From positions 76,333,193-76,397,192 of the forward strand of contig OX465579.1 in NCBI GenBank assembly GCA_950022655.1: DNA of 64,000 nt, in the 5' to 3' direction. Below are positions 47,703-60,043 of the stretch, piece after piece. The notes under the pieces are model-generated. The model was not told the DNA's origin. It ran no database searches and worked only from the letters and a program-made list of their open reading frames with translations. The DNA is from Alentia gelatinosa. Its lineage: Eukaryota; Annelida; Polychaeta; Phyllodocida; Polynoidae. Position 1 is the first letter of the stretch. Each line of letters begins with the position of its first letter. Made by a program: the position numbers and the translations under genes.

Positions 47703-47995
47703 TCAGGGTGAAGGGATTGTATGTAGAAGAGAAGGTGGGATATGGAGGTGAGCAAATGACATTAGGGGTGGGTGGACAGGAAGTGGAAGATGAGGTGCGA
47801 TGAGGTGGTCGATGCCAGACTTTGCGCGAGAAGCGATCCCCTCGCCCCCTGGTTAGGTAATCGAGATTATCCTCTGGCCCGGCCAGTTAATCGCCCTGTC
47901 ACATCGATGATGGAGACGCTGCCTGGTGAACCTCTCATAAAGGTACAATAACAGCACTCCCTCCCTCAACTCCCCCCTCCACGCCTCGCACTTGT

Positions 47996-48169
47996 CCCCC
48001 CCCCCCCCCCCCCCCCCCACCCCAACCCCCGGCGTGAGGATCCTGGGCGTACCGCTCACTGTGCGGGCGGGATTTGTCGCCGGGAGCGCCGGTCACCGCT
48101 GGTCACTCTGTGGCTGCTCGGAGACGGTGCGCGGTGGGGGTGGGGGCTTTACCCCCCCCCCCCCCCCCC
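47996..48169. repeat. C23 and C18 runs in CpG-rich sequence
   Basis: Homopolymer C runs at 47996-48018 (23) and 48152-48169 (18) bracket GC-rich sequence (GTGCGGGCGGG, GCCGGGAGCGCCGG). The ORFs that read through them are not supported. Confidence 0.85.
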
Positions 48170-49574
48170 TCCTCCCGACATCTCCTGATTGCTGGGTTTA
48201 GCTCGCTTCTAATAAGTGTGTCGCCCGCTTCCTCCCTCCGCCTCCCCCCCACCCCCTCCCCTTCCTTGCCCGCCACGGGAAATTATACCCTGTGTGTTGC
48301 GCTTGGCAACGGCCAAGGTTCCCATCCACTGGGTGCCAGCATCGAGAGCCCACCTCAGCACCCCACCCGCCCCCTTCTATTAGTTACATAAAACACTTGT
48401 GTTGTCACCCCGAACGAGTTTAGACGTTAACTTCCAAGACGACGGTTGCAGTGAGGCCGGGCAAGAACCGCCAGTGAAATGTAACTTTAACAACCCACCG
48501 ACCTTCTCCGAGACAACGGCTAAGAGCAGCCGGGGGTTTGAGGATAAAAATACAAAAATGCCAGCCTCTTTAGTGGTAGATTTAGTGATGTGGCATGTAA
48601 ATGTCAGCCGTAACTCATACTAGGAAGACGTGTTAGAGGTGAGGGTTTGAGGGGATCCCTGCATCCTAAAGCGGCCTCAGCCTCCCTCAGACAACTTGTA
48701 ATCTTGCGAGCAAGGTTTATGTAGCTTCGACTTGGATACGACCGAAGATAAAACCGTTTGTAGTTTTGGTAGAGTAGCAGTTAATACGTTCTGTTAACTA
48801 CACAAATCTGTTATGAAACCTCGCCTTACTTTCACTTTTGATTAATAGAACGTGGCTGAAACACCTCTATGGCAAGCCGATGCTACCTTGATAATGACCA
48901 CCTCCTGTCACTTTTGAACCGGGTCGTTATCTCCAAGCGTCAATTTTTACGTGTATAACAACAATAGCTGCCACCATGGGAACCGATCATCGTCGTGTTC
49001 TCACTCTCCAGCACAGTACAGTATTGAAGTATTGTTCACCGAGCAGTTTTCTTGGTGACAATCTGTTCAATTTGACAGATCTGGTGGGGAATAGGTCAAG
49101 GTTTCATCTGGTTCGGACACATCAGACATCTTCATTAATGTGGCTAGGTCAAGGCATGTGATATTATCACTTTTTAGGGGACGGGGTGATTCACCCTGGC
49201 CCATCCCAATCCATTAAAAATGGAAAGGCATTCTGGAGATAGAGCAACCTAACAGCTGTCCCACCTGGACAGAGGTGATTTGCCATGTCACACCCTTGGC
49301 TGAGTCAGTTCCCTCCCTATTAGTTATAGGGTGAGGGGGTGAGCAGGGTGTTAGGACCACAATCTGGTATTAAAAAAAAAAGGGGAAAAAAAGAGAAGAA
49401 TAACTTTCACTTTTGATAAAGACCTTTCAAGCTGCATACTGGTGAGGCTTATTTCAATTGGACGCTAAGGCAGGTATAGACTATTTGAGTTGTATAAAAA
49501 AAGTCTGTTGATCCCTCGACAGCAAATAATCGGTGTCAGTGCATATATGTGGCCTATTTTTGCAGGAAATTATG

Positions 49575-49905
49575 CATGAATTTTTTTGTCTTGTATATTG
49601 GTTTTATTTGGTGTCCAGTCAACCATTAGAGGTAATTTCCAGACTTTTACAAGGTTCAGCTTTTTTCACTGCTTTTACACCATAAGGATGATCAAATCTA
49701 TATGATGAATTCAGGTAGAAATGTCACCCGTACACATTTACTAAGGTGAATGTCATTTTACTTCCCACGTCGCATAGACATAGTGTGTGAAGAAATGGCC
49801 AGTATATCTACCACTGCTGGGGATGAAGGAGAAAGGAGGCTGCAGTGGGACTCAAACACACAACGATATCCTTACTATAACCCTGTCGGACTATGGTGTA
49901 TAGGC
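49575..49905 (-). mobile_element. tRNA-derived SINE, second long copy
   Basis: Matches 46465-46765 along its length: TTTACACCA.AAGG, ATCAAATCTATATGATGAAT, ACACATTTACTAAGG and ATCTACCACTGCTGGGGATG. On the minus strand a B-box-like TTTGAGTCCC lies near 49853. The tail region is decayed (TTATTTGGTGTCCAGTCAAC). Confidence 0.65.
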
Positions 49906-50109
49906 GTGGCTCATTCTTATTTACTGATATTTGATTTAATCATGGCAAATAAATACTGCTATTTCCTTACTGCACATCGCTGCCAATTTATCGACCAATC
50001 TTGACAGCTACCATGAATAAGACGTAAGACATGAATTCTAATTATAGAAAGTCGATTGAATGGGTACACATTATTTCAGCCTACGATCCACAGTGAAAAA
50101 TGAATTCGC

Positions 50110-50430
50110 ATTTTCAGTGCTGCCGACAATACAATGGACTCACCTGGCCATTCGTCTCAACGAAAAAAAGAAATACAGTGAACTTGTCAGGATATCTATG
50201 TCAAAGAAGACAACAATACAGTTGACTTATCTGAATATTTGTCTCAAAACAGAAGACAATACAGTGGACTTTTAACCGAATATTTTTCTCAGAGCAGATG
50301 ACAATATAGACTTATGAAGATATTTATCTTAAAGCAGAAGACAATACCGTGGCCTTATCCGAATATTTATCTCAAAGCAGATGACAATACAGTGGGCTTG
50401 TCCGGGTATTTGTCTAAAGGCAGACGAGAA
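50110..50430. repeat. Degenerate ~45-bp tandem repeat
   Basis: Units built on GAAGACAATACAGTGGACTT ... CCGAATATTTATCTCAAAGC recur about seven times with substitutions and small gaps. Confidence 0.75.
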
Positions 50431-52319
50431 TAGAAACATCTATTTGACATGTCAGCCCCGTATTGCAGTCTTTTACTAGCGCTGGGGCGCAACCAACCGG
50501 TCGGGTTCACTAAAGGAGAGAATCAAGATTCTTCTACTGCTTTATTATGTAAGACAACCTCACATTATGAGGACAGAAATACATCATTGTATCAAACGAG
50601 AAATCCTTGAAAAATGAAAAGTGAGAAATGAAAAGAAGGCGAACAATGCTAACGGCTTAATTATTTCGCTTCCTAAATACATGTATATAAAGGCCAATAG
50701 TAAACGAGTTCACCGAGTCTTTGGACCAGGGGGTGGCGGTACTGTTTGGTGATGGGTCTGGGCGGTAGGGGTGGTGGCAGTGGGTAGGGGGATAGTGGGT
50801 GTATGCCTGCGGCATGTCTCATTCCACTGTTTACCTATTTACTCCTGCCTTCCCGTGGTACATCGCGACCGAGGCGGACCCTGGAGTCTCCACCAGATGG
50901 CAGCACATACCGGTGACGTCTGGAGATAGCAATTAGAGGATGTTTGTGATCCTACCCCCTCTCCGCCACTCACACTCAGTCCTCAAAACCCAAAACCAAT
51001 ATCATAACATGTGCAGAGACGTGTTGACAGAAAGAAAGAGCACATTTTCCAAGTAATAACAAAATTTCATTTTCAGATACCACATTTTATAGACCCATCC
51101 CTCACAGATAGCCACACACCTTTTATCATCCATCGTATACAAAGTCCCCATTGGAAATGAATAGGGTCTCAGTAAACCACTACCCAACTAAAAACTGTCA
51201 CTGTCAGATACCATAACCATGGTATACAAATTCAAATCCATGGTATACAGCCTCTTTGTGCTATAGATATACAAATAGTCCCTATTGATATATCGTTTAA
51301 TAATACAATTCCCGGGATTAATCTGCTCGAGGAAAGGGATAATAAATAAAACAAAGGATGGGTTTGCGGGCAGGCGGCTCTGTAAACCAATCAAGATTCA
51401 GTTCGTCACACATTCGCTTATAAATGCTCGTGGATTACGGCCGCCTATCCACAAAACCATAGATTATTGTCTATATACACCACGTCACACACTCAGACAC
51501 GTACAGCATACACAGTGTCTCATACAAACCCGACCTATTCATCACCTCATCGGCACAAACTAACATCCTGAACGCATGTCCTCTAAGCGGAGCCAACACG
51601 AATTTAGTGGACTGGTGGCACAGTACACAAGGGTCCGTCTCCTCCTCCTACCCATCTCCTGGCTCCATCCAACATTCATTACCCCGACACCTCCGTAGAG
51701 GGTCTGCATACCCAGCTATCCCCGCTCCCACACATACACGGCACGCCCGCCAGAGGACCTGACCAGAAAGCGAAGTAAAGAGTGTTTCAACACCATACCA
51801 AACAGGTGAGTAGTGGTTCCCGCCGGTCACCCACCCACAGTCTGTACTCACCTCAAAAATAACTATCTTCAAGGTTGTATACGTAGGTATTGACGTAGAT
51901 CCCAGTACACGATTGATACTACAGGTGGCACCACAACTATGATATTATGGTAAAATGAGACTTATCTTGGTAAAAGGTGATCTTTGACCGACAGTCCATT
52001 ATAGAAAGGGGGATGACTAACAACCAATTCAGTTCATCAAGTCTATTATGCTATGAGGTGGTAGGGTTGAACAACAGAGATATAGATAGCACTGGCTGGG
52101 TACCAGGTGACCTAGCTCCTGAGACCAACTCAATTACAGGTAGAGAGACAACAGTCCTTGGTGGTAGGTTTCATTTAACTTTAAAAGTCTACTGTCGTTT
52201 TACTGGTCGGGCAGATATCAATAGAGACATTAACACATTAGTTGTGCTTCTCCAGAGAAAGCGATGCAGGTATTTCGTTGTCTAGTTGCCTTTTTCAGTT
52301 TTGTAGAACTGTATTCTGG

Positions 52320-52700
52320 AAGGTGTTGTTATCTGAGATGAGAGTTCTTTTGCACAACCCAGTGAACGTGTTGTCACTTGTCCACCACGCGTTGCATGGA
52401 TAAATATCTCAGGGAAGCCTAAGATGTTGATGCTCTCCTGGTTGAGTGGGATTTAAACACCTGTGTGTTGATGCTCACCTCTGCTATGGCCATTTTGATC
52501 AATCTGCCAAGGGTGTCTTTCGTTGCTGGATATGGATCGTTCCCGAGTGTAATCCATAACTGTATTGTTCTCTACATTCCACTGTTCCAGTGTTTTTGAT
52601 CAGTGCTGTTTCAGCGAATGGTAAGGGTACGGTCTCTTATCCTTAAACTTAGCATTAGTAAGTTGGTGTTCTTTAACAGTATGACATCATCCTTGTTATT
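52320..52700 (-). mobile_element. Decayed tyrosine recombinase (DIRS- or Crypton-like)
   Basis: The minus-strand frame reads KDTLGRLIKMAIAEVSINTQ, VFKSHSTRRASTS, a stop, then a further stretch. The HSTR.ASTS motif, with the preceding T..R.IK and the I.T..FK.HSTR spacing, is the conserved catalytic His-x-x-Arg region of tyrosine recombinases in DIRS-like retrotransposons and Cryptons. Stops follow, and the part upstream (52700-52560) is frame-broken. No reverse transcriptase was seen next to it, so the element class stays open. Confidence 0.6.
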
Positions 52701-52713
52701 CCAAATCACAGAC

Positions 52714-52911
52714 TTAATATCTAAAGCATGTAATGTTTGCGTCCCCTGAGCTGTCGTTGGGGCTAACAACATATCTTTTCAGCGGGTTTCCTGACATCTT
52801 GTCCATAAAAACCATCATGAGTTCTTTGAGCTGGTCAATTGGTACCCTTGTCGGCAGGAGTCTTGGTCTTTTCAGACCTAAAGCTTGGGCACTGGCTGCA
52901 TACCTGCTCAT
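52714..52911 (-). pseudogene. 65-codon ORF next to the recombinase remnant
   Basis: Begins ATG and reads MSRYAASAQALGLKRPRLLP, then VPIDQLKELMMVFMDKMSGN, and stops just before the recombinase remnant on the same strand. It has protein-like composition but no recognised family. It may be an N-terminal part of the same mobile element. Confidence 0.3.
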
Positions 52912-53019
52912 CTGCCATGTTGGCTCCTTGACCTAGTAAAATGTCAAAAACCTGGGTTCCCATTGCACAAAAGTCACTCAGCGTGCTGACAGGGTGCTAA
53001 TGTTTTCGGGGAACCTGGT

Positions 53020-53330
53020 TGGTGGTCATGCAGGTTGATAGGTGAGCGGCTTCTAGCTGGGCAGGGTGGTTCGTGTGCAGGTTGGTTGGAAGGCAGGTTG
53101 GTAGATAGGTAGGTTGATAGGTGGGCATGCTGATGGGTAGGTAGGAGAGTCGGTGGGCAGGTTGGTGAATAGGTAGGTTGATGGATAGGGAGGTTGGCAG
53201 GTAAGAAGGTTTGACGGTTGGATAGGTTGATAGGTTGGCATGATGGTTGGTGGGTGGGCAAGTTGGTGAATAGGTAAGCTGGTAGGTAGATCGATAGGTA
53301 GGCAGGTTGGTGGAATGGTTGATATATGAA
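53020..53330. repeat. GGTAGGTTGATAGG-type degenerate minisatellite
   Basis: GGTTGGTAGATAGGTAGG, GGTTGATAGGTGGG and similar words repeat irregularly. On the minus strand this gives Pro/Thr/Tyr/Asn-rich ORFs in several frames, which argues for a repeat artefact. Confidence 0.8.
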
Positions 53331-53639
53331 CAGGTGTTTAATGGAACACAACCTCTTTGTCTGAATGGTGGAGGTCTCAATTCTCTGAGATTCAAGATTG
53401 ATAGGGGTAATTTTCGCCCACAAATTCCATTCCTTAAGTACAGAATCTCATGAGATTTTTATTTTTGACATGTTTAGAATTTATGTTGTTTTAGCATTTT
53501 GGTATTATAGGGGCATTTTGATATTGGGGGAAAATTGTCAGAGATATACCTGTCTTAGGTACATTAGTTCCTATGTACGAATCCTACATAAGGTTTTGGC
53601 AAGAGGGGGGGGGGGTGTTCATTAGATGCGCACATGCTC

Positions 53640-53712
53640 TGTAACAGTGGGGTTGGGGAATTGGGGGTCGATTTTGCAGAAAAACCTGGGTACGTATTTT
53701 ATGGATGGCCCC
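53640..53712. mobile_element. Truncated copy of the GGGGCCATCCATAAA foldback
   Basis: Ends GGGTACGTATTTTATGGATG then GCCCC, as does the right end of the fuller copy at 59358-59450. The left inverted end is absent. Confidence 0.5.
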
Positions 53713-54059
53713 AGGTAGAACCTACAGACGTTTAATGTGTGCTTTTAGCAGAAGTTATTGTGGGTGGAGCTGATATTTGTTCAAGGGTCAGCCGTAATAT
53801 ATCTTTTGGGCGTGGCTGGTTATATTAGAGATTATAAATATAGAAATTGCACGCAAGTTCCACACGGCAGACTGACTTTCACATGTGAGAAGTAGCGGAG
53901 TGCTCAGCGTTGTGTCCTCAGCCAGATGATACTTGGGTCTATGCAAACATGACAAAATTAATCCCAGCCGCGGATGGAGTGAGCGGGCGGTAGGGAGTGA
54001 GGAGGGACAAGGTCAAGGATTGGGCCTTCAGCCTGCTGTCACCAGTAAATACATGACCG

Positions 54060-54218
54060 CTGGCAGTCTTCAAGGACTGGTGTCACCGGTAGTCTCTCAC
54101 AGCCACCGGCCAACACCCGTATAACCACCATAAGCCAACACCTATATGACCGCTATCTGCCACCACGTGTATAAGAGCCATATGCTAACACATGTACATG
54201 GCCAACACCTGTAAAACA
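54060..54218. repeat. ~25-bp minisatellite (CCATCTGCCAACACCTGTAT), left part
   Basis: Units such as CTATCTGCCACCACGTGTAT and GCCAACACCTGTAAAACA repeat about six times, are interrupted by the CACTA-like element at 54219-55001, and resume at 55002-55080 and again at 55258-55300. Confidence 0.75.
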
Positions 54219-55001
54219 CACTGCGCGTAACTAACCACTTTCCATATGAATGCACCCTGCGTATATAGGTATGCTTTTGTGTATACATGGGTCGTCCTAT
54301 TCCCCGTGTGTATACGCCTCATCTGTAGGCGCCTGATTTATATATACGCCTGATTCATATACGCCTGATTCTGTTATATTTACACCACTATCGATTAGTT
54401 CCAATCTCTGCCACTTGGGGACATCACTGGGTAGCATATTTCATTTCCCATTAAGTGATTAACCATCTAAGTCTGTATTATATGAAAAATGCAATCTTAT
54501 ATTACCAATTTATTCTATAAATCCTTTATAAAACCTGATTGGGTACAAATTTATTAATTACACATAATAAACCCTGCATTCTTTGGTTTTTTAAAAGGCT
54601 TTTTAATAGATTTTACTTTCAAACACCGCCGACGCTGCTCTCATTGATGTCGGGCTTCACTAAACTAACAGTGGGGGTAGGCGGGGGTTTCAGCATTGGT
54701 GTATGTAACCCCTCTACCTACACCCCGACTACGGCGGGTCGCAAATCTCTTTCTTTTTTTATGTTATATACGCCGAACGTATATAAGATGTATACGACCG
54801 GCGTATAAATGTTGCGCAGAGCATGTTTTATCTCGGATATGCCAGGTGTGAAATACAGCCAAGACGCATATTGTCTTGTATACGACTCATACATTGGTGT
54901 GGATAACAGGCGTATACAACTGAAAACAAGCCAATATTCAGCCGATACATGTACTTCCGCGATGGCGTATATATGAATAAACTGGTTAGTTTCGTGCAGT
55001 G
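54219..55001. mobile_element. Non-autonomous CACTA-like transposon, copy 3 (783 bp)
   Basis: Begins CACTGCGCGTAACTAACCAC and ends GTTAGTTTCGTGCAGTG, flanked by ACA on both sides (54216-54218 and 55002-55004). It sits inside a minisatellite. Removing it and one ACA restores a unit (CCTGTAAAACAGCCATCTGC) that is almost identical to an uninterrupted unit at about 55260 (CTTTAAAACAGCCATCTGCC). This confirms both ends and the 3-bp duplication. Confidence 0.85.
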
Positions 55002-55094
55002 ACAGCCATCTGCCAACACTTGTATGACAGTCTCATGCCAACATCCATATAACAGCCATCTACCAACACATGTACGATAGCAAACATTCATTGT

Positions 55095-55255
55095 TCTTTT
55101 TCTTTGTTTGGGTAGTTTAACGTCCAACATGTTCGATTAGACTTACTTTGGGTTTGACTGAATCTATGAGATGAAGCATATCCAACCTGCACCACGCGGA
55201 GGCAAGGCGACCAAGAGGGTGAACAGATTGGTCATTGCTGTCCACCCCAGCAGGC
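55095..55255 (-). mobile_element. SINE fragment inserted in the same minisatellite
   Basis: On the minus strand it ends TCTAATCGAACATGTTGGAC, GTTAAAC, CCAAACAAAG, like the tails of the other SINEs. Its head region carries GCCTCCGCGTGG. A short relative occurs at 56617-56650. Confidence 0.5.
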
Positions 55256-56499
55256 CAAAACCTTTAAAACAGCCATCTGCCAACATTTGTACAGGGTGAA
55301 AGCCGAGACTGAAGAAAAATCGGAAAAAACAAAAAAGCATAATTCATAACATTACTTTGGAAGAGAATGACTGAATCTATACAATTTAATTCGTCCATTG
55401 GTCCTATGCCACTTTTTACACTTGGCCTGGTAAAGCTCGTGGGTATTCGGGAAAGGTCTCTTTTTACTCACTCTTGCATCATTCATATCCCTGGCTAGAA
55501 AAAATGCTGTTCCACCAACCCAAATTTGGGGCTAACTAGATATCTGTTGCTATCAGGGCTTGAGCTAATGTTTTGTTCATTGGGTTTGCACCTGAATGCA
55601 CTAGAAATTTCAGAAAACTTCGGGCTTGGGGCTAAGCCATCTTTTCTTGGTGAAGGCCCGCAAGGTAGTTCACAAGCCACATGAAAGGCAACGCTATTGA
55701 ATTTTATGATAATCACAATGCACAACATTTATTTGCCCAAAGATATCAACTACCATCGAAAACAGGGTTCCAGGGAAACTGTGCGTGCACACTTGGCTCA
55801 ACGTTATTTTGTTTGCAGAGATCTTCACTACTGGTTGTATAAGTACACTCAAGCACCTTGAAGAATCTGCTTGGAAAGGAACAGTGAGTGGCTGTGCTCA
55901 TGCGCAAAGTGCCTAGCTGGTTCCAGACAAGCACAAACCATTCTTTTAGATGAATCAGTGCGGCTGTCTTGCTATTCATTGGGGACTGCCATTTTGTTTT
56001 TGTTTTAAAAAGCAAGGCAGTGATATGCTACGCCTGTTTCTTGCGTGCACTGACCAATAACACATCTCGTGGAATAACACACCTCCCTGACGTCAGGACA
56101 AATTCGCCAGAATAGCAACATAATACTTTCTTTTTATTCAGAAAAGAATGTTTTTTGGTGGAGCAACAGGTAGGTGGACCGACAGACTGCCCAGCAGGCA
56201 ACGGATCTTGCCAGATTTCAGTCGACTGCCGCCTTATTGAGATGCGAATAACATCGCACCGGTGGAAATACTGCTTTAGACAAACAATCTGACAACTTCT
56301 TACATGAAGTCTACCCCACACAACAATGTTATTAGTGGGGAACGTGTGGGGTCTGGAGGAGTGGGCGGGGGAAAGCAAGGGGTGGTGAGTGACAGTTATT
56401 GGGGCGTCAGGGAGCCAGCGGCCACTTCCACCGACGCGAGCTGAGAGTAAGATGTCAAGACTCCCTGCATGATTAATACTTGGCTTCTCCTACACAGAG

Positions 56500-57500
56500 A
56501 ATGTAATGATACCCTGTCCTGCACAACTCTGCACCCTCTGCCCGATCTTCATCTGCCCCGTTCCCTCCGCCCCTAGACTGTTGCGCCTGTTCTGTCCCTT
56601 CTGCCCTCTGTTTGTGTAGATTAACATCCAATATGTTCAATTAGACTTATTCCTCTCGTCTGCACTGCCCTCTCATCTCCGTCTTGCCCTGCCCTGTCCT
56701 ACCTCTCCAGCACTGCTCTGTCCAATATTTCCGATCCATACTGTCTCACCTCACTTCCTCCCCCCCCCCCCCCGCCTCCTTGTTAAACACAGCCTCACCC
56801 TTCTATGCCGCACTGCTTCACCTACGCTGCCATCCAATGCACAGCTCTCCTCTGTCCAACACTGCTCTGGCCCCTCTGCCCTATTCTCCTCTGTCCCATC
56901 ATGTCATATCCCCCTCTGCTAAACTTTTCTGCCTCCTCTGCCCTGCCTTGCCTCACTTCCCTCTGTCCAGCACTGCTTTGTCCCATCTGTCCTACACTGC
57001 CTCTCCCCTAGCCTTCTCTGCCCTGTCCTCCCCCCGTGCCTTGTCCTGCCCCAAACCCCTCTGTCCAACACTGCCCCACACTCGTCAAACCACAACATTG
57101 GATAGCCACCCCCTCTGCACTGCCCTGCCCGCACCCAGCTCTAAACTTGCTACTCCCCCTCTGTACTGCCTTGCCCAACACTGCCCCACACTGCCCCGCT
57201 TGACCCAACCCCTCTGTCCTGCGCTGCCCCACACTCCCTCCATCAAACCACGAACGTAGATGCCCGCCCCTGTCCTGCCCTGCCACGTCCAGTTCCACAC
57301 TGCCTCGCTCGCCACACCCCCTCTGCCCTGCGCTGCCCTCCACTCCATCCATCAAACCACGGATTTGGATGCCCTTCCCCACCCCCGTTCTGTCCTGCCC
57401 TGCCGAGCTTCCTACTACCGTCTCACTTCGCCCCCTTCATCCAGTACTACCCTGCCTTGCCCAACTCGCCTCTGCCCCACCCCGCCTACGCCCAGCACAG
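56500..57500. repeat. Pyrimidine-rich tandem repeat with ~110-160-bp higher-order spacing
   Basis: CTGCCCTGCCC and CTCTGTCC words dominate for a kilobase. CAAACCAC..C.T.GGAT.GCC blocks recur at about 57087, 57244 and 57354. A C15 run lies at 56759-56773. Overlapping ORFs on both strands are repeat artefacts. Confidence 0.75.
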
Positions 57501-57719
57501 TAAACCCCACTCAGGTCTGCCATTTTAAGCGGATAAATCGTTCATTAGGAGCCTTTAGCTTGCTCGGCCGTTTTTCCCTGTCTAATGACACTGTTAAAGT
57601 ACAGGTTTTCTTTCCCTCCTTCGATGACACGTGGGAGCCCCATATCAACCACCGGTGTATCTTTTTTTGCCTCCTGTATGGAGAACGCCGCCATTCCAAG
57701 TTAACAAAGTAAACTGAGA

Positions 57720-59350
57720 TTTCCGCACTGAGCGGCTACCGTGACCACGCGCCTGAAAAATTGTGCATAATTTGCACCAATTAGCATAAATCTGCATTTA
57801 TTAGCTCACACCTGGGTTAGAGATGGTTGAGAGCCCTCGCCGGTGGTTTACTCTTTCTATCGCTCGCCAGCTGATTTGAGTATATGATACTCCTAACACG
57901 TCTCCACAGCGGAGGCACATACAAGGCAAGGGCTCGGGTGTCTGAAACAACGGGCAGCTAAAACAAAACGGAGCGCCCACGTTAAGAGTATTTGCGTGGC
58001 GTAGTTCCTTCCTGTAGCTAATTAAAGAGAGGCACAGTAAAAACAAGGCTTTTAGGGGAGATCTTAAGCGAGCTAAAGTGATCTCAACTGTACGTTTAAT
58101 AATAAAAATGCTGTCTTTTTTCCCTTCTCCGTATAACATAATTTTTCGCCCTTTAATATTTACATACAAAACTATCTTTTCATCTAGTCAAGCTGGTCCA
58201 GTTTCCTGTATTCTTACGGCGCGAGAAAGTAATAATGCCATATCACACAACTCACCTTAATATTCAAAACTAAAGTTATCTTCCTAGGAGTTGAAAACGA
58301 TTATCTCAAAGTGGTGTAGAACAGATTTTCAACTTAAAGGAAGGGTCATTAGAGATCATTATTACAAAACTATTAGAAAACAAATGATATAACCCCTGCA
58401 CAAAGTTACATTTCAACCGAGTCATTACTTGCGAGTGATTCAAATAAACCATGTTTTTCAGAATATTTCCCATATAGATCAAGCAAATATATATGACTAT
58501 TTTACATATTTGATGAGGACACATTGAACAAAACGCGATGTTTGACTCATTTGGATGGGTAATTCAAGGAATCAGTTCGAACTAATAGTTTTCAATATTC
58601 AAAATCACTCAGGTGGTGTCACTGTGAATTGGGGGATATCCTTTAAATTACACTTAGTACAGACGTGCCTGATATAATATATATATATATATATACACAC
58701 ACATATATATATATAAATTACGATATACACCACGTAACCATATCAATGTCTAAATAGAGGAGAAACGTGACCTAGTTGAACAAATCCTTTGATGCAAAAT
58801 CATTAAAGGAAAAGAGTAGTAATAGAAAGATGAAATACATGGGTGTTACTGTTTAAATTACACCCAATGTAAATTTGTATTTATCACTAAAAGTAGATAT
58901 CTCAAGAGCAGGGCAGGGGTATCGTTCATCTTCGTAGCCTCACGTTTAATGATGACATTTTAGAATAAAAGCTATTACTTTCCTCAACTTAAATACTATT
59001 GCTCGCCTACATAGAATACTAAGGTTTTGACTACCTCTGTTAGGAATTCTCACTGCTGATTGTGTTTTGCACTGTTAAGTGTCATGTATCTCTTACAGCA
59101 TTAACCTTTACATTTCACGGATAAATAATGATGGGAGCTCTCTTTTAAAACACGTAATATCAAGTGACATTGTGTACGAGGCATATCAGGTCTTGGACAC
59201 TGTCCCACTCCATTAGCGAGTTGATAACAATCTTATGAAAAATATTCATGATTTCCTTTTACACATTTGTCCTTTTTTATGACCATAATTTTCATAATTC
59301 CATTACTGCATACCATCACAATTGGATAGGACAACTAAAAGCTAGTTATA
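57720..59350. other. No recognisable gene; one AT/CA microsatellite
   Basis: (AT)n(CA)n(AT)n microsatellite at 58672-58716. Otherwise AT-rich intronic sequence with nothing that could be supported. Confidence 0.5.
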
Positions 59351-59357
59351 TTACTTA

Positions 59358-59450
59358 GGGGCCATCCATAAAATACAAGATTGGGAGTGGGGGGTGGGGG
59401 GGGGAGGCAAAAATTTCAGAAATTCTGCGTACGTACTTTATGGAAGGCCC
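59358..59450. mobile_element. GGGGCCATCCATAAA foldback element
   Basis: Starts GGGGCCATCCATAAAATAC and ends GTACGTACTTTATGGAAGGCC, giving imperfect terminal inverted repeats of about 20 bp around a G-rich centre. The truncated copy at 53640-53712 confirms it is interspersed. Confidence 0.65.
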
Positions 59451-60043
59451 ATGGCCTTACGGTGTAAAAGCAGATGTTTAGATAGCTTAAATATGCAAAA
59501 TTAATTGATAACAACCGTTCACTCATGCCCCGAGTTACGCCGTTGACACTCATAAACGGTAGCGCCACCAAGTAAGACAGGCGGAACTACAATACATTTT
59601 GTTGACATCTGTAGGTGTTGCTTTTGATTGATTTCATATATCTGGGCTATGTAAACCGTATTAAATGAGTGCCCAACCTTAGATACCTCGAATTCTAGTT
59701 TTTACACTGTCTTATACATTACGGGAGTTTGAAAAACTTCTCCTAATTCACAAAGCCGTGGCGGTACTCATTACCAACGTAATCTTGCCGTGGTTACCCG
59801 CATATAACAGAGAATACAATTGGAGACTGGCAGGCAGGTAACAGTTATTTGATGCTGGATAATGGCAATATCTGTGCCCAGCAGGACGACCAAAAGAGAC
59901 GTTACAAAATGGCCATTTTAAGGTATAATATTATATCAATGCGAAAACAGGCATACAGTGTCCATGCGTCATAAATACTTGGTAAAATTGATGATCAGAT
60001 GAACCTCTGCCTTCGGCATCAGTAACCCTGTTTCCGTATATCA

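Noticed and set aside
52974..53423. 149-codon Pro/Thr/Tyr-rich minus-strand ORF
   Set aside because: Comes from a degenerate GGTAGGTTGATAGG repeat that is open in more than one frame.
56684..57712. Overlapping ORFs of 120-190 codons on both strands
   Set aside because: Pyrimidine-rich tandem repeat; no codon bias or domain.
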